Shown here piece by piece: positions 1-8,916 of a DNA stretch of 64,000 nt. The notes beneath the pieces are model-generated. The model ran no database searches and was not told the origin of the DNA. It was given only the letters and a program-made list of their open reading frames with translations. The stretch comes from Massilia sp. erpn (lineage in GTDB: Bacteria > Pseudomonadota > Gammaproteobacteria > Burkholderiales > Burkholderiaceae_D): assembly GCF_024400215.1 (NCBI RefSeq), contig NZ_CP053748.1, positions 4,340,001 to 4,404,000 of the forward strand, in the 5' to 3' direction. Each line of letters starts with the position of its first letter. Positions within the stretch are counted from its first letter, which is position 1. A program made the position numbers and the translations under genes.

Positions 1-3000
1 CGCTGTGCGCCGCCGCCTCCCTTGCCGGCGCTGCACCGACGAATATCGCGCAAGTGCCGCTGCTGAACATCAGCGGCACCGGCACCGTCAAGCCGAACCT
101 GATGCTGCTCTTCGATAATTCGGGCTCGATGGAACAATCCTATACGCCGGACTATGTGAACGACAGCCTGTGCCGCTCGCGCGCCCAGCTCTCCAGCGGC
201 ACCACGGCCTGCACCGTGGGGCATCCGCCTTTCATGAGCCCCGATTTCAACCGCCAGTACTACAATCCCGCGCTGCGCTACCAGCCGCCGATCAAATGGG
301 ACGGCACTTTTTACCAGGAGCAGACGGCGGGCAATACCAGCAACTGGACCAATGTGGTCAGCGACGGCTTCAATGTGCTGAACACGGATTTGTACGGCAA
401 TTCCGATACCGCAATCAACCTGGTGACGGGCTACCCCGACCTGCAATGGTGCGACCCGTCCAATACCAGTGACTGCAAGCGCAATACCGCCACCTACAAT
501 TATCCCGACAATACCTACCGCAATGCCGGCGCCATCAGCGTCGGCCCGTATTACTACACGATAGGCGTGGCCGAGTTCTGCACCGACGATTCGATGGTGA
601 ACTGTAAATCGACGTCGGCCGGCGCGGCGGCGCCGGCCGGCTATCCGGTGCCGGTCAAGGTCCGCTGGTGCAATAGCACGGCGCTGACCAGCTGCCAGGC
701 CAAGCGCGTCGGTTCCTTCATCTATCCGCGCTACTCACAGGCCACCGGCGCCATCGCCTCCTACGGCACGATTGCCATCGGTGCTTCGAAAACCACATCT
801 TCGCTGAATATCACCTCGGTAGTGGTGAACGAGAACGGCACCAACCGCACCGTGACCAACAGCAGCGTGACGGCATCGACCGGCACCGATACCGCCTTGA
901 AGCAGCAGACTGTCGCCAGCGCGCTGGCAGCCAGCATCGTGGCGCGCACCAGCGTCAGCAACGCCTACTATGCCTGCGTGCGCACGCCGCTGGGCCAGCC
1001 CAGCGTGCCGGCCTGCTCGACCTTCGGCATCACCCTGGCGGCCGACAATGTGGTAGCCGTGGTGCCCGTCACTTGCACCGGCAGCAAATCGCTGGCCACC
1101 TGCCAGACCATCAACGACAATACGCGCGCCGGCTGGGGCATTACCGTCAGCACCAGCAGCGTGACCTTCCCATCCACCGCCCTGATGGCGATTTCCGGCA
1201 CGACGGCCGACGTGAATCCGGCCTCCGTGCTGGCCAGCCTGTCGCTGGGCGGCACCACGATCGCCAGCAATATCACCATCGGCCGCAACGCCAACACCGC
1301 CACGGCGGTCAGCCGCATCGTGTCGGCCATCGGCACCAGCGGCACTTACCGCGCCTACACCGGCGGCAATGCGATCACGCCGACCTGCCAGGCAGCCAGC
1401 GCCACCACGGTCTGCATCGTGGTGAATGGCTCCACCAGCAGCGGCTCGAACCTGACGGCGGGTTCGCAAAGCAGCAAAGGCACGATGGCCTTCTCCTTCA
1501 CGCCCACCGTGGCCAGCACCGACAATATTCCCACCACGGTGGTGGCGCTGTCGGCTGGATCGGCCGCGCCCAGCACCTTTGTGCGGGTCAACATCGTGAC
1601 CGGTTCCACCTATCCGAAAAGCAGCGCGCGCAGCGACTGCACGGCCAGCGCCGGCGTCTGCACCTATGCCGAGGAAATGACCAACTTCGCCAACTGGTAT
1701 TCGTATTACAAGACCCGCCTGCAAATGATGAAGACCTCGGTCGGCATCGCCTTCTCGGCTGTCACCAGCAATTACCGGGTGGGCTATGTGCGCTTGTCCG
1801 TGGTCGGCGCTGCAGGTGCCGTCGACCAGAAGCCGGCCGACTTTACCGGCACGGCGCGCAGCACCTGGTACTCGAATCTGTACAACACCAGTACCAGCGG
1901 CTCGACTCCCAGCAGGCCCGCGCTGGATAATGTGGGCAAGATGTTCGCCAACCAGGCGCCATACAACTACGCCTCTGGGCAGGAGGTGGTGCAGTTCCCT
2001 TGCCAGCAGAACTTCACCATTCTGACCACGGACGGTTACTGGAACGGCGGCAGCGCCGCCAGCGTGGCGAATAACGACAACGTGGAATCGAGCGGCCGCT
2101 TCTGCCTGTCGCAGCAGGGCTGCGTCGATGCCAGAGCGCAGACCCAGCCCTCGCTGGCCGACGTGGCGCTTTACTGGTATAACGGCGGCTCCAGCACCAG
2201 CACCGTATCGCTGCGGCCATCGCTGGAAGACATGAGCAAGGAAGGGCAGGTGCCGGCCGGGCCAAACGAAAACACCCACTTGCACATGAACACTTATACC
2301 CTGGGCCTGGGCATGGACGGCATCATGACCTATGAGCCGAATTACGACACGGCGGCCAAGGCGGGCGGCGATTTCTACAACCTGATTACGGCCGCCAGCA
2401 GCGGCTGCCCCTGGAACAGCGGCGGCGCCTATGTGTGGCCCGATCCGCAGACTGCCAGCACCGCCAACACCGTGCAGGAACGGGTGGACGATCTGTGGCA
2501 CACCGCCATCAACGGCCATGGAAAATACTTCAGCGCCAACGAGCCGAAAGAAGTGGTGGAAGGCTTGCAGGCGGCGCTCGCCAAGATGCAGATCAGCACC
2601 GGTGCTGCGGCGGCAGCGGCCACTTCGACGCCAAATATCTCGCAGGAGGATAGCGATATCTTCTCCGACACTTTCACCACCGTGAAATGGTATGGCGAGC
2701 TGGCCAAGCGCAAGATCGACGTCAGCACAGGTGAAGTGTCGGCCAATACGGTGTGGGTGAGCACCAATATCCTCGGCACGCAAGTGCTGGACAATTCGCG
2801 CAAGATCTACAAGTACGACGGCTCCAGTTCCACGCCCGAGGAATTCACCTACGATAATCTGGACGCCACGGAGCGCAGCTGGTTCGACAACAAGTGCGCC
2901 GCGCTGAGCCAGTGCACCCTGCTTGATACCACCAAGCGCGCCATTGTCAACGATGGCCGCAATCTGGTGGCCTGGCTGCGCGGCGCCCAGCAGTATTCCG

Positions 3001-4565
3001 ACGATGAAGTCTTCCGCGCCTACAGCACGACGGTGGTCAGCGGCACCACGATTCCCATTGTGCTGGGCGACATCGCCTCGTCCAAGCCGGCCTATATGCG
3101 CGAGCCGCGCAAGAGCTACACCATCAGCGACTACGACAGCTTCAAGAATAGCTACGCCGACCGCGCCGCCACCGTCTTCACCGCCGCCAACGACGGCATG
3201 CTGCACGCCTTCGATGCCGCCGACGGGCGCGAGCTGTGGGCTTATATGCCGCGCATCACGATGAAGAAGCTGTATGCGCTGGCCAGCACCACCTACGGCA
3301 CCAACCACCAGTTCACCACCGACGGCGCGCCGGAACTGGGCGACGTGTATTTCGACGGTGCCTGGCACACCATCATGGTGGCGGGACTGAACGCGGGCGG
3401 GCGCGGCTTCTATGCGCTCGACGTGACCAATGCCGGCGCTCCTAAAGGAGCGAAGTACGGACAGGCGCCGAAGGTTCTGTGGGAACTATGTGCCGATTCG
3501 AGCATCTGCTCGCGCAACGATCCGGATATCGGCCTGACCTTCGGCAATCCGCAGTTCGGCATGTGGAACAACCGCTGGGTGGTGTACCTGACCTCGGGCT
3601 ACAACAATGTACCCGGCGTGGACGGCATCAACACTGGTAGCGGCGAAGGTATTCTGTACATCGTCGATGTGAAGACGGGCGAGATTCTCGCCAAGCAGTC
3701 CACTGGGTCGGGTAATGTGACCACGCCATCCGGCCTGGCGCGCATCACCGCCATCACCAACGATCCGGCGGGCGATCCGGTCACCACCTATATCTACGGC
3801 GGCGACAACCAGGGCCAGTTCTGGCGCTTCGACCTGACCAAGACCCTGACCACCGGCATCGGCGTGCGCAAAATGGGCTCGACCGGCATCACCCAGCCGA
3901 TCACCACACGGCCCGACGTGACGTTGTGCGAAGTCAAGGTCAAGGATTCATCGGGCATCGAGACCTCGAAAGCGCAGCGCGTGGTGCTGTTCGGCACCGG
4001 GCGCCTGCTCGACGTGCCGGACACCACCAACACCGACGTGCAAAGCCTGTACCTGCTGAAGGACGTGGACGCCGACACCAGCACCATCAATGTGCGCGGC
4101 AGCGGCATGGTGGAGCAGACCTTGAGCCGGCGCAGCGGCGGCTCGGCCGGCACCTCGGTGTACGACATCACCAAGAATGCGGTGGACCTGAACACCAAGA
4201 GCGGCTGGTTCTTCGACTGGAAACTGAATGCCGGCGAGCGCATGAACCTCGATCCCAAGATCGTCAGCGGGGCGGGCAATGTGGTGACGAATATCCCGAC
4301 CTCCAGCTCATCCTGTTCGGTGGGCGGCACCAGCAACGCCTATCAGGTCGACGTCTGCAAGGGCACCTCGATCAGCGACAATCCGGTCGGCAGCACGCTG
4401 TCGAACACCTCGGCGGCGGTCGGTTTCATCATCATCCGCCTGCCCAAGGGCGAGCTGAAAATGATCACCACCACGGCCAAGGGCGAGACGCTGACGCGGC
4501 CCCTGTCGGAGCTCGATTCGGCCGGCGCCCACCGCGTGGGTTGGCGCCGCGTCAAGGGCGAGTAG
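1..4565 (+). CDS. pilY1: PilY1-like type IV pilus adhesin/assembly protein (5' partial)
   Basis: The reading frame is open from the window edge. The first codons encode an Ala-rich stretch that looks like the end of a signal peptide, so the true start lies upstream and the GTG at 54 is not it. Near the N terminus is a von Willebrand A metal-site motif (DNSGSM). Further in are the PilY1-typical NFANWYSYYKTRL segment and TTDGYWNGG. The C-terminal third carries the PilY1 beta-propeller, with TVFTAANDGMLHAFDA, YLTSGYNN and a calcium-loop-like DGINTGSGEG. PilY1 proteins sit at or near the pilus tip and control pilus extension, retraction and surface sensing. At more than 1,500 residues it is longer than the roughly 1,160-residue Pseudomonas protein, mainly through a Ser/Thr/Ala-rich region at about residues 215-520. 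The family call is firm; the length comparison is from memory. Confidence 0.9.
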   Translation, partial: LCAAASLAGAAPTNIAQVPLLNISGTGTVKPNLMLLFDNSGSMEQSYTPDYVNDSLCRSRAQLSSGTTACTVGHPPFMSPDFNRQYYNPALRYQPPIKWDGTFYQEQTAGNTSNWTNVVSDGFNVLNTDLYGNSDTAINLVTGYPDLQWCDPSNTSDCKRNTATYNYPDNTYRNAGAISVGPYYYTIGVAEFCTDDSMVNCKSTSAGAAAPAGYPVPVKVRWCNSTALTSCQAKRVGSFIYPRYSQATGAIASYGTIAIGASKTTSSLNITSVVVNENGTNRTVTNSSVTASTGTDTALKQQTVASALAASIVARTSVSNAYYACVRTPLGQPSVPACSTFGITLAADNVVAVVPVTCTGSKSLATCQTINDNTRAGWGITVSTSSVTFPSTALMAISGTTADVNPASVLASLSLGGTTIASNITIGRNANTATAVSRIVSAIGTSGTYRAYTGGNAITPTCQAASATTVCIVVNGSTSSGSNLTAGSQSSKGTMAFSFTPTVASTDNIPTTVVALSAGSAAPSTFVRVNIVTGSTYPKSSARSDCTASAGVCTYAEEMTNFANWYSYYKTRLQMMKTSVGIAFSAVTSNYRVGYVRLSVVGAAGAVDQKPADFTGTARSTWYSNLYNTSTSGSTPSRPALDNVGKMFANQAPYNYASGQEVVQFPCQQNFTILTTDGYWNGGSAASVANNDNVESSGRFCLSQQGCVDARAQTQPSLADVALYWYNGGSSTSTVSLRPSLEDMSKEGQVPAGPNENTHLHMNTYTLGLGMDGIMTYEPNYDTAAKAGGDFYNLITAASSGCPWNSGGAYVWPDPQTASTANTVQERVDDLWHTAINGHGKYFSANEPKEVVEGLQAALAKMQISTGAAAAAATSTPNISQEDSDIFSDTFTTVKWYGELAKRKIDVSTGEVSANTVWVSTNILGTQVLDNSRKIYKYDGSSSTPEEFTYDNLDATERSWFDNKCAALSQCTLLDTTKRAIVNDGRNLVAWLRGAQQYSDDEVFRAYSTTVVSGTTIPIVLGDIASSKPAYMREPRKSYTISDYDSFKNSYADRAATVFTAANDGMLHAFDAADGRELWAYMPRITMKKLYALASTTYGTNHQFTTDGAPELGDVYFDGAWHTIMVAGLNAGGRGFYALDVTNAGAPKGAKYGQAPKVLWELCADSSICSRNDPDIGLTFGNPQFGMWNNRWVVYLTSGYNNVPGVDGINTGSGEGILYIVDVKTGEILAKQSTGSGNVTTPSGLARITAITNDPAGDPVTTYIYGGDNQGQFWRFDLTKTLTTGIGVRKMGSTGITQPITTRPDVTLCEVKVKDSSGIETSKAQRVVLFGTGRLLDVPDTTNTDVQSLYLLKDVDADTSTINVRGSGMVEQTLSRRSGGSAGTSVYDITKNAVDLNTKSGWFFDWKLNAGERMNLDPKIVSGAGNVVTNIPTSSSSCSVGGTSNAYQVDVCKGTSISDNPVGSTLSNTSAAVGFIIIRLPKGELKMITTTAKGETLTRPLSELDSAGAHRVGWRRVKGE

Positions 4566-4648
4566 GGCGGGAGGGGATTTTTCCCGGTGCGGCGTGAAAA
4601 ACGGTAAAATAGCAGGTTTTCCTGCACAGCCGTTCGATCGCCGCTACC

Positions 4649-6316
4649 ATGTCCCAAGAGACCGAAGTCAACATCCCAGACAACAACGAAGCAGCCGCCT
4701 CGGCGGGCAGCTCCAAGACGCCTGCGCTGATTGCGCGCGAAGTCCAACGCCGCCGCACCTTCGGCATCATCTCCCACCCGGACGCGGGTAAAACCACGCT
4801 GACCGAAAAGCTGCTGCTGTTCTCGGGCGCGATCCAGATGGCCGGCACGGTCAAGGCGCGCAAGAGCGGCCGCCACGCCACCTCCGACTGGATGGAAATC
4901 GAGAAGCAGCGCGGCATTTCCGTGGCTTCCTCGGTGATGCAGTTCGACTTCCGCGACCACATCATCAACCTGCTCGACACCCCAGGCCACCAGGACTTCT
5001 CGGAAGATACCTACCGCGTGCTGACGGCGGTCGACTCGGCCCTGATGGTGATCGACGCCGCCAAGGGCGTGGAAGCGCAGACCATCAAGCTGCTCGACGT
5101 TTGCCGCATGCGCAACACGCCCATCGTCACCTTCATGAATAAGCTGGACCGCGAATGCCGCGACCCGCTGGAACTGCTGGACGAGCTGGAGTCCGTGCTG
5201 AAGATCCAATGCGCGCCAGTCACCTGGCCGATCGGCATGGGCAAGAACTTCCGCGGCGTGTACCACCTGCTGCGCGACGAGATCCTGCTGTTCCGCGCCG
5301 GCGACGAGAGCGCCGACCAGAGTTTTGAAGTCATCAAAGGCATCGACAACCCGCGCCTGCAGGAGATGTTCCCGCTGGAGATGGACCAGCTGCGCATGGA
5401 AGTGGAACTGGTGCATGGCGCCTCGCATCCTTTCAACCTGGAGGAATTCCTGTCTGGCGTGCAGACCCCGGTCTTCTTCGGCTCCGCCATCAACAACTTC
5501 GGCGTGCGTGAAATCCTGTCTGCCCTGGTGGATTGGGCGCCCGCTCCGCGCGGCCGCGACGCATCGGTACGTGTGGTTGAACCGAACGAACAGCCATTCT
5601 CCGGCTTCGTGTTCAAGATCCAGGCCAATATGGACCCGGCCCACCGCGACCGCATCGCCTTCCTGCGCGTTTGCTCCGGACGCTTCGAGCGCGGCATGAA
5701 GGTCAAGCACCTGCGCCTGGGACGCGAAGTGAAAGTATCGTCGGTGGTGACCTTCATGGCCTCCTCGCGCGAACAGGTGGAAGAAGCCTACGCAGGCGAC
5801 ATCATCGGCCTGCCGAACCACGGCAATATGCAGATCGGCGACAGCTTCTCCGAAGGCGAGATGCTGCAATTCACCGGCATCCCATACTTCGCGCCCGACT
5901 TCTTCCGCTCCGTGCGCATCCGCAACCCGCTGAAGATCAAGCAGCTGCACAAAGGCCTGCAACAGCTGGGTGAAGAAGGCGCCGTACAGGTCTTCAAGCC
6001 AGTGCTGGGTGGCGAACTGGTACTGGGCGCCGTCGGCGTGCTGCAGTTCGAAGTGGTCGCCAGCCGCCTGATGAACGAATACGGCGTCGATGCTGTATTC
6101 GAAGGCACCAGCATCAGCAGCGCCCGTTGGGTCAGCAGCGACGACAAAAAAGCGTTAGTCGACTTCGAAGCCGCCTTAGGTCACAACGTCGCCTACGACG
6201 CCGCCGGCAACATGGCCTACCTGGCCACGTCCGGCGTCAACCTGCGCCTCACGCAGGAGCGCTGGCCCCAGCTCACCTTCCACGCCACCCGCGAACACGC
6301 TACCAAGCTCTCCTGA
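4649..6316 (+). CDS. prfC: Peptide chain release factor 3
   Basis: A 555-residue translational GTPase of RF3 type, which recycles RF1 and RF2 from the ribosome after termination. All G motifs are visible: the P-loop [22 protein letters not shown] in switch II and NKLDRE for guanine recognition. The RF3-typical [23 protein letters not shown] lies between the first two. Length fits the family, although the N terminus has a roughly 25-residue hydrophilic extension before the GTPase core. ATG 4649 has only a weak ribosome site. A possible -10 hexamer (TAAAAT, 4605-4610) lies 39 bases upstream. The gene ends in the repeat/terminator at 6335-6429. Confidence 0.97.
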   Translation: MSQETEVNIPDNNEAAASAGSSKTPALIAREVQRRRTFGIISHPDAGKTTLTEKLLLFSGAIQMAGTVKARKSGRHATSDWMEIEKQRGISVASSVMQFDFRDHIINLLDTPGHQDFSEDTYRVLTAVDSALMVIDAAKGVEAQTIKLLDVCRMRNTPIVTFMNKLDRECRDPLELLDELESVLKIQCAPVTWPIGMGKNFRGVYHLLRDEILLFRAGDESADQSFEVIKGIDNPRLQEMFPLEMDQLRMEVELVHGASHPFNLEEFLSGVQTPVFFGSAINNFGVREILSALVDWAPAPRGRDASVRVVEPNEQPFSGFVFKIQANMDPAHRDRIAFLRVCSGRFERGMKVKHLRLGREVKVSSVVTFMASSREQVEEAYAGDIIGLPNHGNMQIGDSFSEGEMLQFTGIPYFAPDFFRSVRIRNPLKIKQLHKGLQQLGEEGAVQVFKPVLGGELVLGAVGVLQFEVVASRLMNEYGVDAVFEGTSISSARWVSSDDKKALVDFEAALGHNVAYDAAGNMAYLATSGVNLRLTQERWPQLTFHATREHATKLS

Positions 6317-6334
6317 GTTTGATAAATCTCAACA

Positions 6335-6429
6335 AATGTCCACCCTGGTGTCAGGCACCAGGGGCGGACATTCTTTGATCTAGCGCAAACAATGTCCCAC
6401 CTTGGTGCCTGACACCAGGGTGGGACATT
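6335..6429. repeat. Two-hairpin inverted repeat (REP/BIME-like), copy 1
   Basis: Two hairpin units in opposite orientation, 6335-6372 and 6391-6429. Each is bounded by AATGTCC and GGACATT and contains GGTGTCAGGCACC or its reverse complement GGTGCCTGACACC. The spacer carries TTTGATCTAGCGC. The right unit is followed by a T run (6427-6432), so it would act as a rho-independent terminator for prfC. Its inverted partner could do the same for the convergent gene at 6442. Related copies are at 31431-31526 and 45976-46083. Confidence 0.85.
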
Positions 6430-6441
6430 TTTTGATTTAGC

Positions 6442-8355
6442 TCAAACTTTTTGCGGGGTGGGCCAGAGGCGGCGTTCTGACAGCAGCTTGGTCAGTTCGT
6501 CGGCGGGCAGGGGGCGGGCGAAGTAGTAGCCTTGCATGACGTCGCAACCGGCGTCGCGCAGGAAACGCATCTGTTCTTCGGTTTCGACGCCTTCGGCAAC
6601 GACGCTCAGATTCAGGCTGTGGGCCATGGCGATGATGGCGGTGGCAATCGCCGCGCCGTCGCCGGGGACGCCGGCGACAAAGCTGCGATCGATCTTCAAC
6701 TGGTCAATCGGGAAGCGCTTCAGGTAGGACATGGAGGAGTAACCCGTGCCGAAGTCGTCGATCGAGAGGTGGATGCCGGCCGCCTGAATCTTCTGCAGCA
6801 GCTCCAGATTGGCATGCACGTTTTCCATCAGCACGCCTTCCGTGATTTCCAATTCCAGCAGGCGCGCAGGCAGGCCGGTTTCCTCCAGCAGCGCCGCAAC
6901 TTCGTCCATCAGGCCCGAATCCCTGGTCTGGCAGGCGGATAGGTTGACCGCCACATGCTCTATGGTATCGAGCAGGCCGGCGTCGCGCCAGGCGGCGGCC
7001 TGGCGGCAGGCGGTTTGCAGCACCCAGCGTCCCAGACTGACGATCACGCCGCTTTCTTCAGCGACGGGAATGAATTCGGCCGGGCTGACCGTGCCCAGTT
7101 CTTCGCAAGTCCAGCGCACCAGCACTTCGACACCGGTCATGCGGCCGCTGCGCACATCGATCTGCGGCTGGTAGTGCAGATACAGTTCGTCGTTCTGCAG
7201 CGCGCGGCGCAGGTTGGCTTCCAGTTTCAGGCGCTTGTGAGCGCGCTGCTCCATCTCGGGGCGGAAGATTTCGTATGCGTTCTTGCCCTTGCTCTTGGCG
7301 TAGTACATGGCCGTATCGGCGCAGCGCATCAAGCTGCGCGCATCCTCCGCGTCCTGCGGATAGACGCTGACGCCGATGCTGGCGCTGACGAAGAGCTGGT
7401 GTCCCTGCACTGTGAAGGACTCGGCCAGCGCCATCAGGATCTTGTTGGCGACGCGGTCAGGTTCCTCGCGGTCCTCCGGCGGTTCCACAATCACCACGAA
7501 CTCGTCGCCACCCAGGCGGCAGATGATGTCGGTGCTGCGCAGCGTGCCAGTCAGACGCTGGGCCACCTCCCGCAGCAGCACGTCGCCGCTGTCATGGCCC
7601 AGAGTGTCGTTGACGACCTTGAAGTTGTCGAGATCGAGCAGCAGCAGGCAGGCGCTGGTCTCCTGCCGGTCGGCGCAGTCAAGCGCGAAGGCCAGGCGTT
7701 CGTTGAACTCATGCCGGTTGGGTAGCGTGGTGACAGGATCGACATGGGCCAGGAAGTGCAGATGCTCCTCGGCCTGCCGCACCGCCTTGCGCATGCGCGC
7801 CACCAGCAGCCATGAAAGGCCGAAGGAACCCAGCGCCACCAGCAGCGTAAACACGGCAAAGGTGCCGAGACGCTGATACAGCCTGCCGAGCGAGGCGCGG
7901 ATCGTCACCAGTCCAATCTCTTCGCCGTTGGCACGCACCGGTTCCAGTACTTCCACATATTCGAAGTTATGGCGCCTATGCGTTGCGACCAGCTCCGCAT
8001 CGGGCGTGATGGGCGGCGGCGCGGCCAGCGTGCCTTTGATGCCGTCGCGCAGATAGCGTCCCAGCACGCGCCCGCTGCGGTACATGGTGGCGCTGACCAC
8101 TGAGGGCGAGGAGGCCAGGCCGCTCAGAATCTCATCCTGGGCCGAAGCGTCGCTGAACATCAGCGCCGCCGTGCTGTTGCTGCCGACGATGCGGGCTTGC
8201 ACCTGCAAGTCGCGCTCCAGCGCATTGCGCAGCGAAATGAACTGGAATAGGATCAGCAAAATGCTGGCGACGAACAGGGCGGCGGCGGCGGACAGCATGG
8301 TGGCGCGCACCATCTTGCTGCCGATGGGACGTAGACGAGGCGTGGCCGGTTTCAT
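6442..8355 (-). CDS. Membrane-bound GGDEF/EAL cyclic-di-GMP enzyme with periplasmic sensor domain
   Basis: 637 residues. An N-terminal membrane helix (about residues 18-40) is followed by a periplasmic CHASE8-like sensor region with the typical NSTAALMFSDASAQDEIL stretch, then a second membrane segment. Next come a GGDEF domain with intact RLGGDEF signature (diguanylate cyclase) and an EAL domain. The EAL signature reads EVLVRW, but the catalytic positions look complete: NLSACQ, ELEITEG, IDDFGTGYSS, LKIDRSF and EGVETEEQ. It may therefore both make and degrade c-di-GMP. Its ATG overlaps the stop codon of the upstream YfiR-like gene (ATGA), implying translational coupling. By analogy with YfiR-YfiN it is probably held inactive by that periplasmic partner; this is inference. 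Confidence 0.93.
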   Translation of the reverse strand: MKPATPRLRPIGSKMVRATMLSAAAALFVASILLILFQFISLRNALERDLQVQARIVGSNSTAALMFSDASAQDEILSGLASSPSVVSATMYRSGRVLGRYLRDGIKGTLAAPPPITPDAELVATHRRHNFEYVEVLEPVRANGEEIGLVTIRASLGRLYQRLGTFAVFTLLVALGSFGLSWLLVARMRKAVRQAEEHLHFLAHVDPVTTLPNRHEFNERLAFALDCADRQETSACLLLLDLDNFKVVNDTLGHDSGDVLLREVAQRLTGTLRSTDIICRLGGDEFVVIVEPPEDREEPDRVANKILMALAESFTVQGHQLFVSASIGVSVYPQDAEDARSLMRCADTAMYYAKSKGKNAYEIFRPEMEQRAHKRLKLEANLRRALQNDELYLHYQPQIDVRSGRMTGVEVLVRWTCEELGTVSPAEFIPVAEESGVIVSLGRWVLQTACRQAAAWRDAGLLDTIEHVAVNLSACQTRDSGLMDEVAALLEETGLPARLLELEITEGVLMENVHANLELLQKIQAAGIHLSIDDFGTGYSSMSYLKRFPIDQLKIDRSFVAGVPGDGAAIATAIIAMAHSLNLSVVAEGVETEEQMRFLRDAGCDVMQGYYFARPLPADELTKLLSERRLWPTPQKV

Positions 8356-8912
8356 TGCACGCTCCTTGCCAAGTGCAGCAGCTTGGAGCTGAGATTCAGG
8401 CCCGCCTGGCGCGCTGCCGTCAGATCGACGTCGAAGCCGATACGCTTATTGTCCATGCCCAGCGCGATCATCGCGCCGGACGTGCCGATGGCGCGATCAT
8501 CCGCCACCGTCAGCACGCTGCTCGCGCCCAGCTCCTTGCGTAGCTGCGGCCAACGCTCCCGGTCCTGCGCGTCCAGTACCAGGATATGGCAACCGCTTGC
8601 ATTTGCGCTGATCCCGAGAGGACGGAAGCGCATGCGATGCCCATTCACGACCTTGTCGGACAATGCGCTCAATGCCGCCTGCATATTATTGCCGCTGAAT
8701 GCGCACAGATGCAGTATGGCCGCGCCCTGCAATACATCGGCAGGCCATTCGGTGAAAACGGCAAAATTGAAGACGAAAGCGGCCTTCAATTCGGCTTCCT
8801 TCACATGTTGCGTCTCCTGCGCCACAGCGGTCGATGGCATTAGAAAAAGCAGGGGCAGCACGCCAGCCAGCATGCGCAGCAGCGGGAACTTGATGCTGGA
8901 GCTGTTCATCAT
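8352..8912 (-). CDS. YfiR family (DUF4154) periplasmic protein
   Basis: About 187 residues, with a signal peptide (LAGVLPLLFLMPSTAVAQE) and the family-typical VKEAELKAAFVFNFAVFTEWP near the mature N terminus and a C-terminal KRIGFDVDLTAARQAGLNLSSKLL. YfiR-type proteins are periplasmic and repress partner membrane diguanylate cyclases. The start is placed at ATG 8912 because it follows the receptor gene stop by four bases and gives a proper signal peptide; ATG 8909 is equally possible. A longer frame back to 9005 would overlap the receptor gene and has no signal peptide. The gene ends in an ATGA overlap with the GGDEF/EAL gene. Confidence 0.9.
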   Translation of the reverse strand: MMNSSSIKFPLLRMLAGVLPLLFLMPSTAVAQETQHVKEAELKAAFVFNFAVFTEWPADVLQGAAILHLCAFSGNNMQAALSALSDKVVNGHRMRFRPLGISANASGCHILVLDAQDRERWPQLRKELGASSVLTVADDRAIGTSGAMIALGMDNKRIGFDVDLTAARQAGLNLSSKLLHLARSVQ

Positions 8913-8916
8913 GGCC

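Noticed and set aside
735..3368. 877-codon open frame antisense to the pilY1-like gene
   Set aside because: Composed of Arg/Gly/Ala/His-rich low-complexity sequence with no domain; it mirrors the codon bias of the GC-rich sense gene.
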